DNA of 64,000 nt from Mycobacterium kiyosense (GCA_021654635.1 AP025179.1:4278001-4342000), one strand, 5' to 3'; shown: positions 1-9,388, counted from the first letter of the stretch. Notes: generated from the letters alone by a model not told the origin. Made by a program: numbers and translations.

Positions 1-1534
1 GGCTTTCGGCGTCTTGAATCGCGCCAGCTCGGCGTTGCAGTGCTCCCGCAGCTCTTCCTCGGGCGCCTCGGCCCCGTCGCGTAACTCGACGAGCGCCACC
101 ACCTCCTGCCCCCAGCGTTCGCTGTCGCGGCCGATGACCAACGCGTCGGCGATGGCGGGATGGGCGCGCAGCACCTCTTCGACCTCCTCGACGAACACCT
201 TCTCGCCACCGGTGTTGACCACCAGGGAATCGCGGCCGAACAGCCGCAACGTGCCGTCGGCGTCGACGGCGGCCCGGTCACCGGAGATCACCACCCGCTG
301 TCCCTGCACCACCGGGAACGTCTTTGCGGTCGCGGCCTCGTCCTCGAAGTAGCCCAACGGGATTCGGCCGGTGCGGGCCACCCACCCGACGTGTGGTTCG
401 CCCGGCCGCAGGAAGCGGGCGTAGTCCTCCGACAGCACCAGGCCGCCGGGCCGGATGGTGAAGGTGTCGGCCTGGGTGTCCTGCTTGCTGTGCCCGAATC
501 CCATGTTTCCGGTCTCCGAAGATCCGTAGCCGTTGATCACGGTGATGTGCGGCAGGTACTTCAGCAGCGCCCGTTGGTGTTTGACGTTGGTGGCCGCTCC
601 GCCGGTGCCGATGGCGAACAGACTGGACAGGTCGTAGCGGCGCCGGCCGAGTTCCTCGACGATCGGCGCGGCGTATGCGTCACCGACCATCGTCATCAGG
701 CCCACTTTCTCGCGTTCGGCGATCTGCAGCACCGCGGCCGGGTCGAACTTCTGGCGGGTGTCGTAGAGCACGACGGTCTGCCCGTTCAGGATCGCCGAGA
801 AGGCGGTCCACATGCCGGCCGCATGCATCAGTGGGGACACCGCGAACCAGGGCGCCCCGGCGTGTTGCACGCGCTGGTGGATTTCGGCGGCTTCCGCGTG
901 GTCGGCACCGTTCATCGAGGACACATAGATGTCGGCCTGGCGCCACAGCACCCCCTTGGGGCGTCCGGGTCGTGCCGCCGGTGCAGATCATCAGCAGATC
1001 ATCCGGCTGCGGCGTCGTTGGGTGGTCGGAATCACCTTGTGCCAGTGCATCTTCGAGTGGCACAGCACCGGACAGCTCGGGCAGCTCGCTGCCGTCGTCG
1101 ATCGAGATCAGCAGTTCGGTGCCTGCCCAGGACAGCGCGGGCAGGACGTCGGCGAACTTGGCGCCCAGCGCGCGGTGATAGATGACGCCGCGCGGCTTGA
1201 CGTAGGCCAGCAGGTCGGCAACCTCGCGCGGGGTGTAGTAGTGATTCACGTTGACCGGAACCACCCGCGCCTTGAGGCACGCGATCACCATTTCTGGATA
1301 CAGGTCGTTGTGCATGATCAGCGCGACCCGGTCCTGACCACACTCCCAGTTGCCCAGCTGGTCACGCTCGGTGTGCACGCCGAATCCGTTGGCCGCCAGG
1401 TAATTGGCCAGCCGGCGGGTCCGGTCCGCGGATTGCGCGAAGGTACTGCGGCGACTGCCACAGATCGTCATCAGCCGATCGGGCACTGCGTCGGCGACCG
1501 CGTCGAGGACCGCCCCGATCGTCCATTCGCCCAT
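1..1534 (-). CDS. Acyl-CoA synthetase (FadD family), frameshifted and cut by the window edge
   Basis: AMP-forming ligase that would activate a carboxylic acid to its CoA thioester. The N-terminal part reads from ATG at 1534 to the P-loop, which appears as CTGGTTR before the frame breaks. One extra base in the GGG run at 967-969 (plus strand) explains the break: removing it gives CTGGTTGRPKGVLWRQ, the form typical of the FadD3/FadD19/FadD17 type ligases of sterol and side-chain catabolism, and the frame then runs on to position 1 with GYGSSETGN and GEKVFVEEVEEVLRAHP. The C-terminal catalytic lysine motif lies outside the window. The gene starts 3 nt after the amidohydrolase stop and is clearly in the same operon. 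Substrate unknown. Family call is firm; the break is either sequence error or a recent pseudogene. Confidence 0.85.
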
Positions 1535-1537
1535 CGG

Positions 1538-2749
1538 CTACGCCGACACCGGCACGTTCGCACCGAGCAGGTCAAGTGCGTTGTCGCGCATGACTTTACG
1601 GGTATCCTCGGCGCTGAACTCGGGGAACTGCGGTATGTCGGCGGTGAACGCCATCGGGTCGGCCAGTCCCTCCCCGTGCGGCCAGTCCGAGCCGAACAAG
1701 ATCTTGTCCACCCCGATCGTCTCGGCGAGCAGCTTCACGTCGTCCTCGTAATACGGTGCGATCCAGACGTTGTTACGCAGCTGCGCGACCGGGTCCTCCT
1801 TGAAGTGATAGGGCGCGGTGTTGGCGGCCTTCTTGAGACGCTTGATCAACCGGTAGACGAAGTAAGAGCCGTTCTCGATGCTGGCGACCTTCAGCTTGGG
1901 ATGCCGGGTGAAGACCTGATGCACGATCATCGACGCCATGGTGTCGTGGATCGCACGGTCGTCGAGCAGCACCTGGTCCAACGGATCCTTTTTGCCGAAT
2001 CCTTCGAAAGTCGCCTTGCCACCCCACAGCGCGTTGATCGCCAGGTAGCCGCTGTCGCTCAGGTGAAAGCCCACCGGCACACCGGCTTCGGCCAGCCGCG
2101 CCCATACCGGGTCATGCAATGGGTCGCCCAATGAACGCGGTTTGACCACCCCGGGTACCGGCGCGGGACGCACCAGCACCATTTTCGCTCCCCTACCGAG
2201 CACGAATTCCACTTCCCCGACCGCCATTTCGGGATCGGCCAGCGAGATGATGGGCGCCGAGATGATCCGGTGGTCGGGACGGTCGAAGCCCCAGTCGTCG
2301 TCGAGCCACTCGTTGAAGGCGTGCACCGACGCCATCGTCGCGGGAATGTCGTGCTTGAGGGCCTCCTCCACGCCGCAGGCGAAGGTCGGCAGCATGAACA
2401 CGGTCTCGAGGTTCTGGGTGTCCATCACCTTCACCCGGGCGTCCCGGTTCTGGTATTCGGGATGATTCTCCAGCCGGTCCACCTTCATCAGCGAGGCGGG
2501 GTCGACGCCTTCGGGGATCTCGCCGCGGAACAACAGATCCAGGCAGCCCGGCTCGATGATCGGGTCGAAGGTGGGGTTCGGGATGAACTGGTTGATCCGC
2601 TCACCGATCACCGCCCAGGTGCGCTTGCCGTCCCGCAGCATCTGCACACCGCGGCGCTTGAACTCCTTGGGCAGGTACCGGGTGAACGAGTCGATCGGTT
2701 CGTAGTAGTGGTTGTCGACGTCAATCGCTCGGTAGTCCAACGTGGTCAT
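1538..2749 (-). CDS. Amidohydrolase-family (Amidohydro_2) metal-dependent hydrolase/decarboxylase
   Basis: 403 residues, TIM-barrel amidohydrolase of the Amidohydro_2 type. Visible signs are IDVDNHYYEP at residue 7 onward, where a D-x-D/H metal motif sits in this family, GFHLSDSG in the middle, and the C-terminal FGSDWPHGEG, where the Asp is the usual metal or catalytic residue. Family members include decarboxylases and ring or C-C bond hydrolases, and in actinobacteria they often sit beside FadD and crotonase genes of CoA-linked catabolism, as here. The ATG at 2749 is preferred over one 8 codons upstream because a GAGG-rich ribosome site lies just before it. Probably translated with the following ligase (3 nt gap). 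Exact reaction not predictable. Confidence 0.85.
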   Translation of the reverse strand: MTTLDYRAIDVDNHYYEPIDSFTRYLPKEFKRRGVQMLRDGKRTWAVIGERINQFIPNPTFDPIIEPGCLDLLFRGEIPEGVDPASLMKVDRLENHPEYQNRDARVKVMDTQNLETVFMLPTFACGVEEALKHDIPATMASVHAFNEWLDDDWGFDRPDHRIISAPIISLADPEMAVGEVEFVLGRGAKMVLVRPAPVPGVVKPRSLGDPLHDPVWARLAEAGVPVGFHLSDSGYLAINALWGGKATFEGFGKKDPLDQVLLDDRAIHDTMASMIVHQVFTRHPKLKVASIENGSYFVYRLIKRLKKAANTAPYHFKEDPVAQLRNNVWIAPYYEDDVKLLAETIGVDKILFGSDWPHGEGLADPMAFTADIPQFPEFSAEDTRKVMRDNALDLLGANVPVSA

Positions 2750-2776
2750 CGTGGACGTCCTCTCAGTCTGCAATCT

Positions 2777-3667
2777 CTAATCTTCGGGGCTGTGATCTTC
2801 GGGGCTGTCGTCTATCTTCGGGGCGGTCAGAGATGGAAAGTTCGGCGCACGCTTCTGGAAGAACGCGGTGATGCCCTCGATGAAATCGCTGCGGGTCATC
2901 GATTCGTGCATCAGCTGCTCGGCCTTCTCGCTGGTCTGCACGATCGGCAGCTCGGCGTCGGCGTAGAGCTGCTGTTTCATCACCGCCAGCGAGCTGGGCG
3001 CGCAGTTGCGGGCGATGTCCTCGGCGTAGGACAGGGCGCGACCCAGCAACTGCTCACCCGGCACCACTTCTTTGACCAGACCCAGCTCGAGCGCCTCCTC
3101 GGCCAGGAAGGTGCGCCCGGACAGCAGCAGGTCGATGGCCGCGCCCCAGCCGACCAATCGTGGCAGGATCCACGAGATCCCGTACTCGGCGACCAGTCCC
3201 CGGCGCGCGAACGACGTGGTGAACTTCGCCCCGGCAGCGGCAAAGCGGACATCTGACATCAGCGCCAGCGACAGTCCGATGCCGGCGACCGAGCCGTTGA
3301 TCGCGGTGATCACCGGCTTGCGCAGCTGAGTCAGGAAATACGGATGCTTTTCGGCGACCAGGGAACGGACATCCGTCTTGCCGGCCGACTCGATGGTGGT
3401 CGACGAGATCGAATCCAGGTCCCCCATGTCCGCACCGACGCAGAACGCACCGCCGCTGCCGGTCAGCAGGATGACCCGGACGTTGCTGTCCGCCTCGGCC
3501 GTTTCGACATAGCGGAAGAACCGATCCGTCATCCCCCCACCCCAGGCATTGCGGCGCTCGGGACGGTTGAGGGTGATCACCGCGACGCCGGATTCGGAGA
3601 CTTCGTAGAGCACCGGCTCGCTGGACGCGATCGGCCGCTCGGCGACCGCGCTGCCGTCGGTGGTCAT
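2777..3667 (-). CDS. Enoyl-CoA hydratase/isomerase (crotonase) family protein
   Basis: 296 residues with the crotonase core: NRPERRNAW near residue 38, FCVGADMGDL forming the first oxyanion-hole loop, and GSVAGIGLSLAL the second. By eye alignment to rat mitochondrial enoyl-CoA hydratase, both catalytic glutamates are missing (Ser in GIGLSL, Phe in the TSFARRG region). It may therefore be an isomerase, hydrolase or other crotonase rather than a plain hydratase. Start taken at ATG 3667, with AAGGG about 10 nt upstream; an in-frame ATG lies at 3694. The C-terminus ends in a short duplicated SPED unit. It heads the crotonase-amidohydrolase-FadD operon, with a 27 nt gap before the next gene. Confidence 0.85.
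   Translation of the reverse strand: MTTDGSAVAERPIASSEPVLYEVSESGVAVITLNRPERRNAWGGGMTDRFFRYVETAEADSNVRVILLTGSGGAFCVGADMGDLDSISSTTIESAGKTDVRSLVAEKHPYFLTQLRKPVITAINGSVAGIGLSLALMSDVRFAAAGAKFTTSFARRGLVAEYGISWILPRLVGWGAAIDLLLSGRTFLAEEALELGLVKEVVPGEQLLGRALSYAEDIARNCAPSSLAVMKQQLYADAELPIVQTSEKAEQLMHESMTRSDFIEGITAFFQKRAPNFPSLTAPKIDDSPEDHSPED
2779..2824. repeat. Short direct repeat at the crotonase C-terminus
   Basis: The unit ATCTTCGGGGC (plus strand) occurs three times at irregular spacing. On the coding strand it encodes the repeated SPED residues at the end of the crotonase. Probably slippage or duplication in the terminal codons; no function is inferred. Confidence 0.5.
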
Positions 3668-3714
3668 CGGGGCTGTCCCTTCGTCATGCGGCAACCGTCG
3701 GGGGATGACCGGTC

Positions 3715-3741
3715 ATAGGTTGGTACATACTGTATACCTAT
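3715..3741. promoter_or_regulatory. Candidate operator upstream of the crotonase operon
   Basis: Inverted repeat ATAGGT / ACCTAT with a 15 nt spacer. Inside it is a second imperfect palindrome, GGTACATACTGTATACC (3722-3738). The core TACTGTA recurs in front of two other operons in this region (9274-9280 in reverse, 11844-11850). It lies 48-74 nt upstream of the crotonase start at 3667, a good place for a repressor. The TetR genes at 4720 and 9389 are candidate partners; this link is inference. Confidence 0.4.
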
Positions 3742-3797
3742 CGGTACTGCTTTCTGCAATGCGGCCCACCGGTGCCACCGACCCGTCGAACGCCTGC

Positions 3798-4709
3798 TCA
3801 GACCGGCAGTTGCGCCGGCCCCAATGCTCTTGCCAGGAAGCCGATCTGGTCGTTGGACGCTTGGTCGAACCAGTCATGACCGGGCCACACGTCGAAGTGA
3901 TCGCACGGGTAGTGGTGCACCTGCGCCCGGCCGTGCACGGCGGTCTTGGCGATCGAGGACGCCGGCACGAACCGGTCGAAGTCCGCGATTTGGATCAACA
4001 GGGCCGCCCGCAGGCTCTTCGCGGCCGCTTTGGTCTTGACCTTGGCCAGTTCGAACCCCACCCCGGAATCCACTTCGTTGCGCCAGGACGGCCCGGCGAT
4101 CGAGAGGTAGTTCTCGTACGCTCCGTCCAGCGACAGCGCGCCGTGTTCGCCGGGTCGGGAGGTCAGTTTCATCAGCACCGGGGTGCGCCCGCGCGCTACC
4201 GCCCAGCGACTGCGCACGCCGTCGACGGTCGTACGCAGCGCCGTACCCAGGGTGTGCTGTTTGAGCACGGCAGCACCGGTGGCCAACGGATCGGTCAGCG
4301 GTGTCATGGCGATCACCGCGACGACGTCGTCGCGACCCGCGGCCACCCGCAGCACGTGCCCGCCGGACATCGAAACACCCCAGAGCACAACGCGGTTCGG
4401 GTCGACTCCGGGCAGCGCCTTGGCGCAGGCGACAGCTGCTTGGTAGTCCTGCTCCTGTCGCTTGATCGAAATAGACTGCCGCGGAGCGCCTTCGGAGGTG
4501 CCGAAGCCACGGTAGTCGAACGCCAGCACGTCGAGGCCGGCGGCGCTGAACTTCTCCGCGAAGGGTTGCAGACCGGAATCCTTGGTGCCGCCGAAGCCGT
4601 GCGCCATCACCACCACCGGCCGGGCCGGCGTACCGTCATCGCGGCCGGCAAAGTGCCAACCGCTGCACATGCTGTCCTGCGATCGGAATGTCAGTTCCTG
4701 ATAGGACAT
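3798..4709 (-). CDS. Alpha/beta-hydrolase (esterase/peptidase-like)
   Basis: 303 residues with an alpha/beta-hydrolase fold. VVMAHGFGG near residue 43 is the oxyanion-hole strand, LWGVSMSGGH around residue 120 is the nucleophile elbow (G-x-S-x-G, here GVSMSG), and HHYPCDHFDVW near the C-terminus supplies the histidine. This resembles the acyl hydrolase/dienelactone-like group. Start at ATG 4709, with a GAGGAG ribosome site 6 nt ahead. It is downstream of the TetR gene (10 nt) and flavin monooxygenase on the same strand, so those three form an operon. It could hydrolyse an ester made by Baeyer-Villiger oxidation by the neighbouring monooxygenase; that pairing is inference. Confidence 0.8.
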   Translation of the reverse strand: MSYQELTFRSQDSMCSGWHFAGRDDGTPARPVVVMAHGFGGTKDSGLQPFAEKFSAAGLDVLAFDYRGFGTSEGAPRQSISIKRQEQDYQAAVACAKALPGVDPNRVVLWGVSMSGGHVLRVAAGRDDVVAVIAMTPLTDPLATGAAVLKQHTLGTALRTTVDGVRSRWAVARGRTPVLMKLTSRPGEHGALSLDGAYENYLSIAGPSWRNEVDSGVGFELAKVKTKAAAKSLRAALLIQIADFDRFVPASSIAKTAVHGRAQVHHYPCDHFDVWPGHDWFDQASNDQIGFLARALGPAQLPV

Positions 4710-4719
4710 CTCGCACTCC

Positions 4720-5346
4720 TCATCGTGTCGGTTCCGCGACGATTCCATAAACCGCACCCAGCCATATCGCCGCCGCACCGTCGAGCAGTTCGGTCCGGTT
4801 CAGCGGGCCGCCCAAGGTCATCCGTTCCAGCATGCGGTCGTTGACTTCCAGCAGAACGGTGGCCAGAATCGTCGCGTCGATTCCCTCCGGCGCGGTACCC
4901 GCGACGCGTTCGGCACGGATCATGCCGGCCACCGATTCGACGAACGTGGCGCGCCCGTCATCCCACATCCGCCTACCCGCCGCGCTGTGTCCGCGGGCTT
5001 GCAGGGCGGCCTTGAACATCGACCGATGCCGCTCCCAGGTGTCGAACAACCCCTCGAGCATGCCGCGTACCCGCTCCCGCGGCGGGCAGTCGCTCATCGT
5101 GAAGATGTCGTTGACGAACATGGTGTCGTCGACCATCCGCTCCATCAACGCCGCGACAGCCGACGCCTTGCTCTCGAAGTAGAAGTAGAAGGCCGGCCGG
5201 GTGACCCCGGCGCGGGCAGCCACCTCGGCGATGTTCACGTCGTCGAAATCGTGCTCCTGCAGCGTCTTTTCGAGCGCGTCGAGGATGGCCTCGCGGCGCT
5301 GGTCGCCACGCTGCGGGGCACGGCGGTCGGTGCGCGCCCGGGTCAC
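4720..5346 (-). CDS. TetR-family transcriptional regulator
   Basis: 208 residues. The N-terminal helix-turn-helix is clear: DVNIAEVAARAGVTRPAFYF around residues 33-52, followed by the usual YFESKASAVAAL. The rest is a helical ligand-binding domain of ordinary TetR length. The start is GTG at 5346, which overlaps the monooxygenase stop as GTGA, so the two are translationally coupled. A regulator in the middle of an operon suggests it controls its own operon (flavin monooxygenase and alpha/beta-hydrolase) and perhaps the adjacent crotonase and FadD genes. Effector unknown, probably an acyl-CoA or pathway substrate. Confidence 0.9.
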   Translation of the reverse strand: MTRARTDRRAPQRGDQRREAILDALEKTLQEHDFDDVNIAEVAARAGVTRPAFYFYFESKASAVAALMERMVDDTMFVNDIFTMSDCPPRERVRGMLEGLFDTWERHRSMFKAALQARGHSAAGRRMWDDGRATFVESVAGMIRAERVAGTAPEGIDATILATVLLEVNDRMLERMTLGGPLNRTELLDGAAAIWLGAVYGIVAEPTR

Positions 5347-6674
5347 AGCGCAGCCCCCGCACGGGCTTCGGCACGCTTCATGCCGGCCGGGATCTCGCGG
5401 GCCCGCAGGTCGTGCTCGTAGTAGAAGTAGTCGACCTGCTGGGTGTGCCGCGGCCGGTCGACACAATGCCCGGTGTACAGGCGCTGGTCGGCGTCGATCA
5501 CCCGCTCCATCTCGTCGACGGACGGCAGCGCGTAGCGGCCGACGGCGTATGCGGCGAGTAACCGAGACTGGCATTCCACGAACGGGAACAGCGTGGGAAT
5601 GGCCTGGGCGAAGCCGATGAACACCAGGTTGTCCACGCCGGGCTTGAACATCCGCTTGTAAAGCCGGATCTGGTTGTCGGGCGCGTCGATGAAGTCGGGG
5701 TCGAAGAACGGGAAGGTGATGTTGTAGCCGGTGGCGTACACGATCACGTCGAAGACACCGCTGGAGCCGTCTTCGAAATGTACTGTGTCACCGTCGAGTC
5801 GGGTCACATTGGGCTTGGGCGTGATATCACCGGACCCGAGCCGCAGCGGCAGTTCGACCGACTGGGTGGGGTGGGCTTCGAACAGTTTGTGGTTGGCCGG
5901 CGGCAGACCGTACAGGGTCGGGTCGATACCCAGCATCGGGGCCATCAGCTGCGCCAGTTTCCGCTGCCAGGACAGCGGCAGATAGGGCGTGGTGCGGAAG
6001 AAGCGGTCGCCGGGCTGGCCGGCGAGGTACTTCGGCACAATCCACGCGCTGGACCGGGTGGACAGGGTGACGGTGTTCTGCAGTGTGCGGGAAGACAATT
6101 CGACGGCGATGTCCGCGGCGCTGTTGCCGATTCCCACCACCAGGATGCGCTTGCCGGTGAGCTCCAGCGGGGTGTGCGGGTCGATGTAGTGATGCGAATG
6201 GATCGACTCCCCGGTGAAGGTACCCGGGAAGTCGGCCAGGCGGGGATCCCAGTGGTGTCCGTTGCCCACCACCAACAGGTCGAATTCGCGCGTCGCACCG
6301 CGCTGATCTTCGATCTCCCAGCCGGCACCCACTTTGCGCGCGTGCACTACGCCGTTATTGAACTCGATGTGCTCGAGCAGCCCGAATGCCTGGGCGTAGG
6401 AGTCCAGGTAGGCCTTGATGTCGGAGTGATGCGGAAACGACGGGAAGTCCTCGGGGATCGGAAAATCCTTGAACGACAAGCGATGTTTCGAGGTGTCGAT
6501 GTGCAGCGACCGGTAGGCGCTGCTGTGTCCGTTGGGGTTGCCGAACGCCCAGTTGCCGCCGATTCGGTCGGACAACTCGAAGGTGGTGTAGGGAACGCCG
6601 TAATCCTTGAGCATTTTGCCGGCGGTCAGGCCGCTGATGCCGGCGCCGATGACCGCGGTGCGTGGACGCAACAT
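5343..6674 (-). CDS. Flavin-containing monooxygenase (class B, FMO/BVMO type)
   Basis: 443 residues. It has an N-terminal FAD Rossmann motif GAGISG (residues 10-15), the FMO fingerprint F-x-G-x-x-x-H-x-x-x-Y as FTGESIHSHHY near residue 155, the NADPH motif GIGNSA near 178, and the C-terminal ATGYN. It would add one oxygen atom from O2 to a heteroatom or a carbonyl using NADPH. In mycobacterial catabolic clusters such enzymes often act as Baeyer-Villiger monooxygenases, and the alpha/beta-hydrolase two genes downstream would fit ester cleavage of the product (inference). ATG 6674 is used; a GTG one codon upstream is equally possible. It faces the CoA-transferase gene across a 182 bp divergent spacer. 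Confidence 0.87.
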   Translation of the reverse strand: MLRPRTAVIGAGISGLTAGKMLKDYGVPYTTFELSDRIGGNWAFGNPNGHSSAYRSLHIDTSKHRLSFKDFPIPEDFPSFPHHSDIKAYLDSYAQAFGLLEHIEFNNGVVHARKVGAGWEIEDQRGATREFDLLVVGNGHHWDPRLADFPGTFTGESIHSHHYIDPHTPLELTGKRILVVGIGNSAADIAVELSSRTLQNTVTLSTRSSAWIVPKYLAGQPGDRFFRTTPYLPLSWQRKLAQLMAPMLGIDPTLYGLPPANHKLFEAHPTQSVELPLRLGSGDITPKPNVTRLDGDTVHFEDGSSGVFDVIVYATGYNITFPFFDPDFIDAPDNQIRLYKRMFKPGVDNLVFIGFAQAIPTLFPFVECQSRLLAAYAVGRYALPSVDEMERVIDADQRLYTGHCVDRPRHTQQVDYFYYEHDLRAREIPAGMKRAEARAGAAL

Positions 6675-6776
6675 CACCGGAGGCTAACACCCGTTTTTGA
6701 CGCGGGTCAATGATTTCTGACAGATGTCAAAAGGTCGGGTGATGGCCGCCGGCACTCGGTTACTGTTGGATCAACT

Positions 6777-6803
6777 GTACTGGATTCGGCTGATCTGCAG
6801 TAC
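6777..6803. promoter_or_regulatory. Inverted repeat in the monooxygenase/CoA-transferase divergent spacer
   Basis: Perfect 6 bp arms GTACTG (6777-6782) and CAGTAC (6798-6803) with a 15 nt spacer, the same spacing as the repeat at 3715-3741. TACTGTT at 6761 and ACTGTAC at 6774 lie beside it. The position between two divergent genes fits a regulator site. Function is inferred from position only. Confidence 0.35.
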
Positions 6804-6856
6804 GCTGCCTAAGGTGACCGCGCCGCGCTGCCGGTCACCTTCGACAAAGGGTACGA

Positions 6857-8083
6857 ATGATCAAAGTAATGCAAGGCTTTCGGGTCCTGGAGGTCGCACA
6901 GTTCACCTTCGTCCCGGCGGCCGGCGCCATTCTGGCCGACTGGGGCGCCGACGTCATCAAGGTGGAGCACCCGCTGCGCGGCGACACCCAGCGAGGTTTC
7001 ATCAACATGGGCGGCATCCAGGTCGACCCGGAACGGCATCCCCTGATGGAGCATCCCAACCGGGGCAAACGCAGCGTCGGAATCGACATCTCCACGCCGG
7101 GTGGTCAGGAGGTGATCTACGAACTGGCCAAGACCGCCGACGTGTTCCTGACCAACTACATGCCCCGGGTGCGGCAGAAGAACAAGTTCGACCTGGAACA
7201 CATCCGCGCGGTCAACCCGGACATCGTCTACGCGCGTGGCACCGCCTACGGCGACAAGGGCGCCGAACGTGACGTCGGCGGGTTCGACGGCACGGTGTTC
7301 TGGACGCGCAGCGGCATCGGGTACGCCTGCACCCCGGAGGAGCTGGGTGCGCCACTGTCGCAAGGGATTCCCGCGTTCGGCGATTCCATCGGCGGCATGT
7401 TCATCGCCGGTGGCATCTCGGCCGCCCTGCTGCATCGCGAACGGACCGGCGAGGCGCTCGAACTCGACGTCTCGCTGCTCAGTACCGCCTGGTGGGCGGC
7501 CGGCGCGAGCGTCACGCAAGGCATGGAGACCGGCGAGGTGATGCGCGCACCGATGCCGGGAACCACCGGCCCACTGGTGAATCCGTTCATGGGCAACTAC
7601 CAGACCTCCGACGGCGGCACCATCAACCTGTGCATCATCAGCCCGACCGGGCTGATCCGCGACACCTTCGAGCATCTCGGCATCCCCGAGGCCGCCGACG
7701 ATCCACGCTTCTCCGAGGTGCTCCCACTGATCCAAAATGCCGGCGAGGCAGCCGAATTGATCGCGAAGGCGTTCGCCGGCAAGCCTTTCGACTACTGGCG
7801 AGAGCACCTGAGGACGATGCGGGGCCAGTGGGCGCCGTTCCAAAGCCTCGTCGAGCTGGCCAGCGACGAGCAGGCGCTGGCCAACGACATGATCGCCGAG
7901 GTCGAACTCGCCGGCGGCGGTGCGCCGTTCAAGGTGGTGCGCGGCCCGGTCCAGTTCAACCACGAACCGCTGGAGACCACCAGAGCCCCGCAAGCCTCCG
8001 AGCACACCGAGATCGTGCTGATGGAACTGGGCATGGACTGGGACCGCATCGCCGAGCTCAAAGACTCGGGCGCCATCGCCTGA
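6857..8083 (+). CDS. Class III CoA-transferase (CaiB/BaiF family)
   Basis: 408 residues of the CaiB/BaiF type. It has ADWGADVIKVEHP near residue 27, NRGKRSVGIDI near 71, and FDGTVFWTRSGI where family members have the substrate-binding loop. Such enzymes move CoA between two acids without ATP. The ATG at 6857 follows an AAGG-type site. It stands alone on the plus strand, with the aldolase-like gene convergent 21 nt downstream. The divergent flavin monooxygenase suggests shared regulation. It could load or unload CoA on the pathway intermediate; the acid pair is unknown. Confidence 0.87.
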   Translation: MIKVMQGFRVLEVAQFTFVPAAGAILADWGADVIKVEHPLRGDTQRGFINMGGIQVDPERHPLMEHPNRGKRSVGIDISTPGGQEVIYELAKTADVFLTNYMPRVRQKNKFDLEHIRAVNPDIVYARGTAYGDKGAERDVGGFDGTVFWTRSGIGYACTPEELGAPLSQGIPAFGDSIGGMFIAGGISAALLHRERTGEALELDVSLLSTAWWAAGASVTQGMETGEVMRAPMPGTTGPLVNPFMGNYQTSDGGTINLCIISPTGLIRDTFEHLGIPEAADDPRFSEVLPLIQNAGEAAELIAKAFAGKPFDYWREHLRTMRGQWAPFQSLVELASDEQALANDMIAEVELAGGGAPFKVVRGPVQFNHEPLETTRAPQASEHTEIVLMELGMDWDRIAELKDSGAIA

Positions 8084-8104
8084 ACGGGTACGGCCACCTC
8101 GCGA

Positions 8105-9108
8105 CTAGATCAGGCCCAGCTTCTGGTAGGCGGCTTGCATCTGGATCCTGGCTTCCTCCGGCAACTCGGCCTGCGGCGGCCGGGAATGCGGATAAGCCCC
8201 GATCGGCAAGCCCAGCAGCGAGGCCGCGTACTTGAACGCGCCGCCCCAGTGGGTGAAGTACTCAGGTCGTCCCGGGTAGCAGGTGAACCAGGACCCCATG
8301 TCGAGCTCGAACTGGTCCAAGCCCGAATCGCGGCCGTAATCCATGGCTTCCAGCAGCTTGCCGCTCTGGATCAGGTCCCAGTACTCGGAGAAGACAGGGC
8401 GTGCCGGGGTTTCGTGGAGGTAGCCTGCGGTACCCAGTTGAGCGGGGCACACGATCCCCTCGCGCAGCCAGCCCGCCCGATACACCGTCTTGTCGCATTC
8501 CCACAGCACCAGCCCGGGCGCCAACTCGTGCAGTCGCCGGCTGGCCGCGGGACGGAACGCACCCTCCTTGGTGGCACACACCGCCGGTACTTCGTGGTAG
8601 ATCCGCGCGCTTTCGGCCGGCGTCAACACGTAACCGGAGGACGGCGAATTGAACATGCCCAGCGCGATGTCGGTACGGGCGGCGATGTACTTGATGAACC
8701 GCAGCACGCCCTCGCCGCCGTGCGTCTCCATCATCGGCGTCTGGATGTAGGCGATATCGGCGCCCGACCGCTGGGCGTGCAGCGTGAGATCGAGGCAGTC
8801 CTTGGCCGTGATGGCCGCCGTGCAGGCTTGCACGACGACGTCGGGGTTGATCGCACGCGCCTCTTCGACGGCGACCTCGAGCAAGCGCTTGCGCTCGTCG
8901 AGGGGTCAGTGCCCAGAATTCGGCGATCCCGCTGGTGCACCACAACATCGGGTGGCCCAGATCTTTGACGCAGTAACGCACCAATGTGCGATAGGCGTCC
9001 CAGTCGATGTCGTCGCCGTCCTCGCCGCGGAACGGCGTGTACAGGGGAGTTGCCGATACCGCGTAGCGCACCGTGCGCCCAGGTGCGCGCCTGCGCTGCC
9101 GTAGCCAT
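8105..9108 (-). CDS. Dihydrodipicolinate-synthase family aldolase/hydratase (frameshifted)
   Basis: TIM-barrel class I aldolase family (DapA superfamily), about 333 residues when repaired. Visible parts are SATPLYTPFRGEDGDDIDWD near the N-terminus, IAYIQTPMMETHGG, and AVCATKEGAF, where the Lys fits the Schiff-base position. The frame breaks twice, by one extra base in each case: near 9071-9072 shortly after the start, and in the run at 8902-8905. Removing both gives one continuous protein. ATG 9108 is chosen because AGGAGG stands 8 nt upstream. Relatives in catabolic clusters split or hydrate aryl- or alkylidene-pyruvates; no lysine biosynthesis genes are nearby, so a catabolic role is more likely. 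Confidence 0.78.
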
Positions 9109-9273
9109 CGTCCACTCCTCCTGCCGGACAACTGTTTTCAGCCAGCTTCACGTAGTTTCCGGGACACCGGTGCCCCACGCCCGCGGAGGCGCCGGCGCAG
9201 CGGCAGATCCGGTGCCACCACTACCGCCGCAGGGCGCTCGGAGACGAGATACCAAAATGCCTACGATAGGGAT

Positions 9274-9280
9274 TACAGTA
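9274..9280 (-). promoter_or_regulatory. TACTGTA-type motif upstream of the TetR gene
   Basis: TACAGTA on the plus strand (TACTGTA on the minus), followed by GAGGTAAC. It sits in the 280 bp spacer between the divergent aldolase-like and TetR genes. It matches the cores at 3728 and 11844, where GGTAAC also follows. Candidate binding site of the TetR at 9389. No other gene-like content is seen in this spacer. Confidence 0.3.
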
Positions 9281-9388
9281 GCAGAGGTAACATCGGATTC
9301 AGCGAGCATCGCCAAGGGCTACCGGTAAGCTAGTCGATCAACGAAACGCCCGGAATACGCAGCACGGATCGTCATGGAGGTGCCCGTA

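Noticed and set aside
2270..3256. Long open frames antisense to the amidohydrolase and crotonase genes
   Set aside because: High-GC shadows with His/Arg/Gly-rich translations and no domain; the minus-strand genes have clear family motifs.
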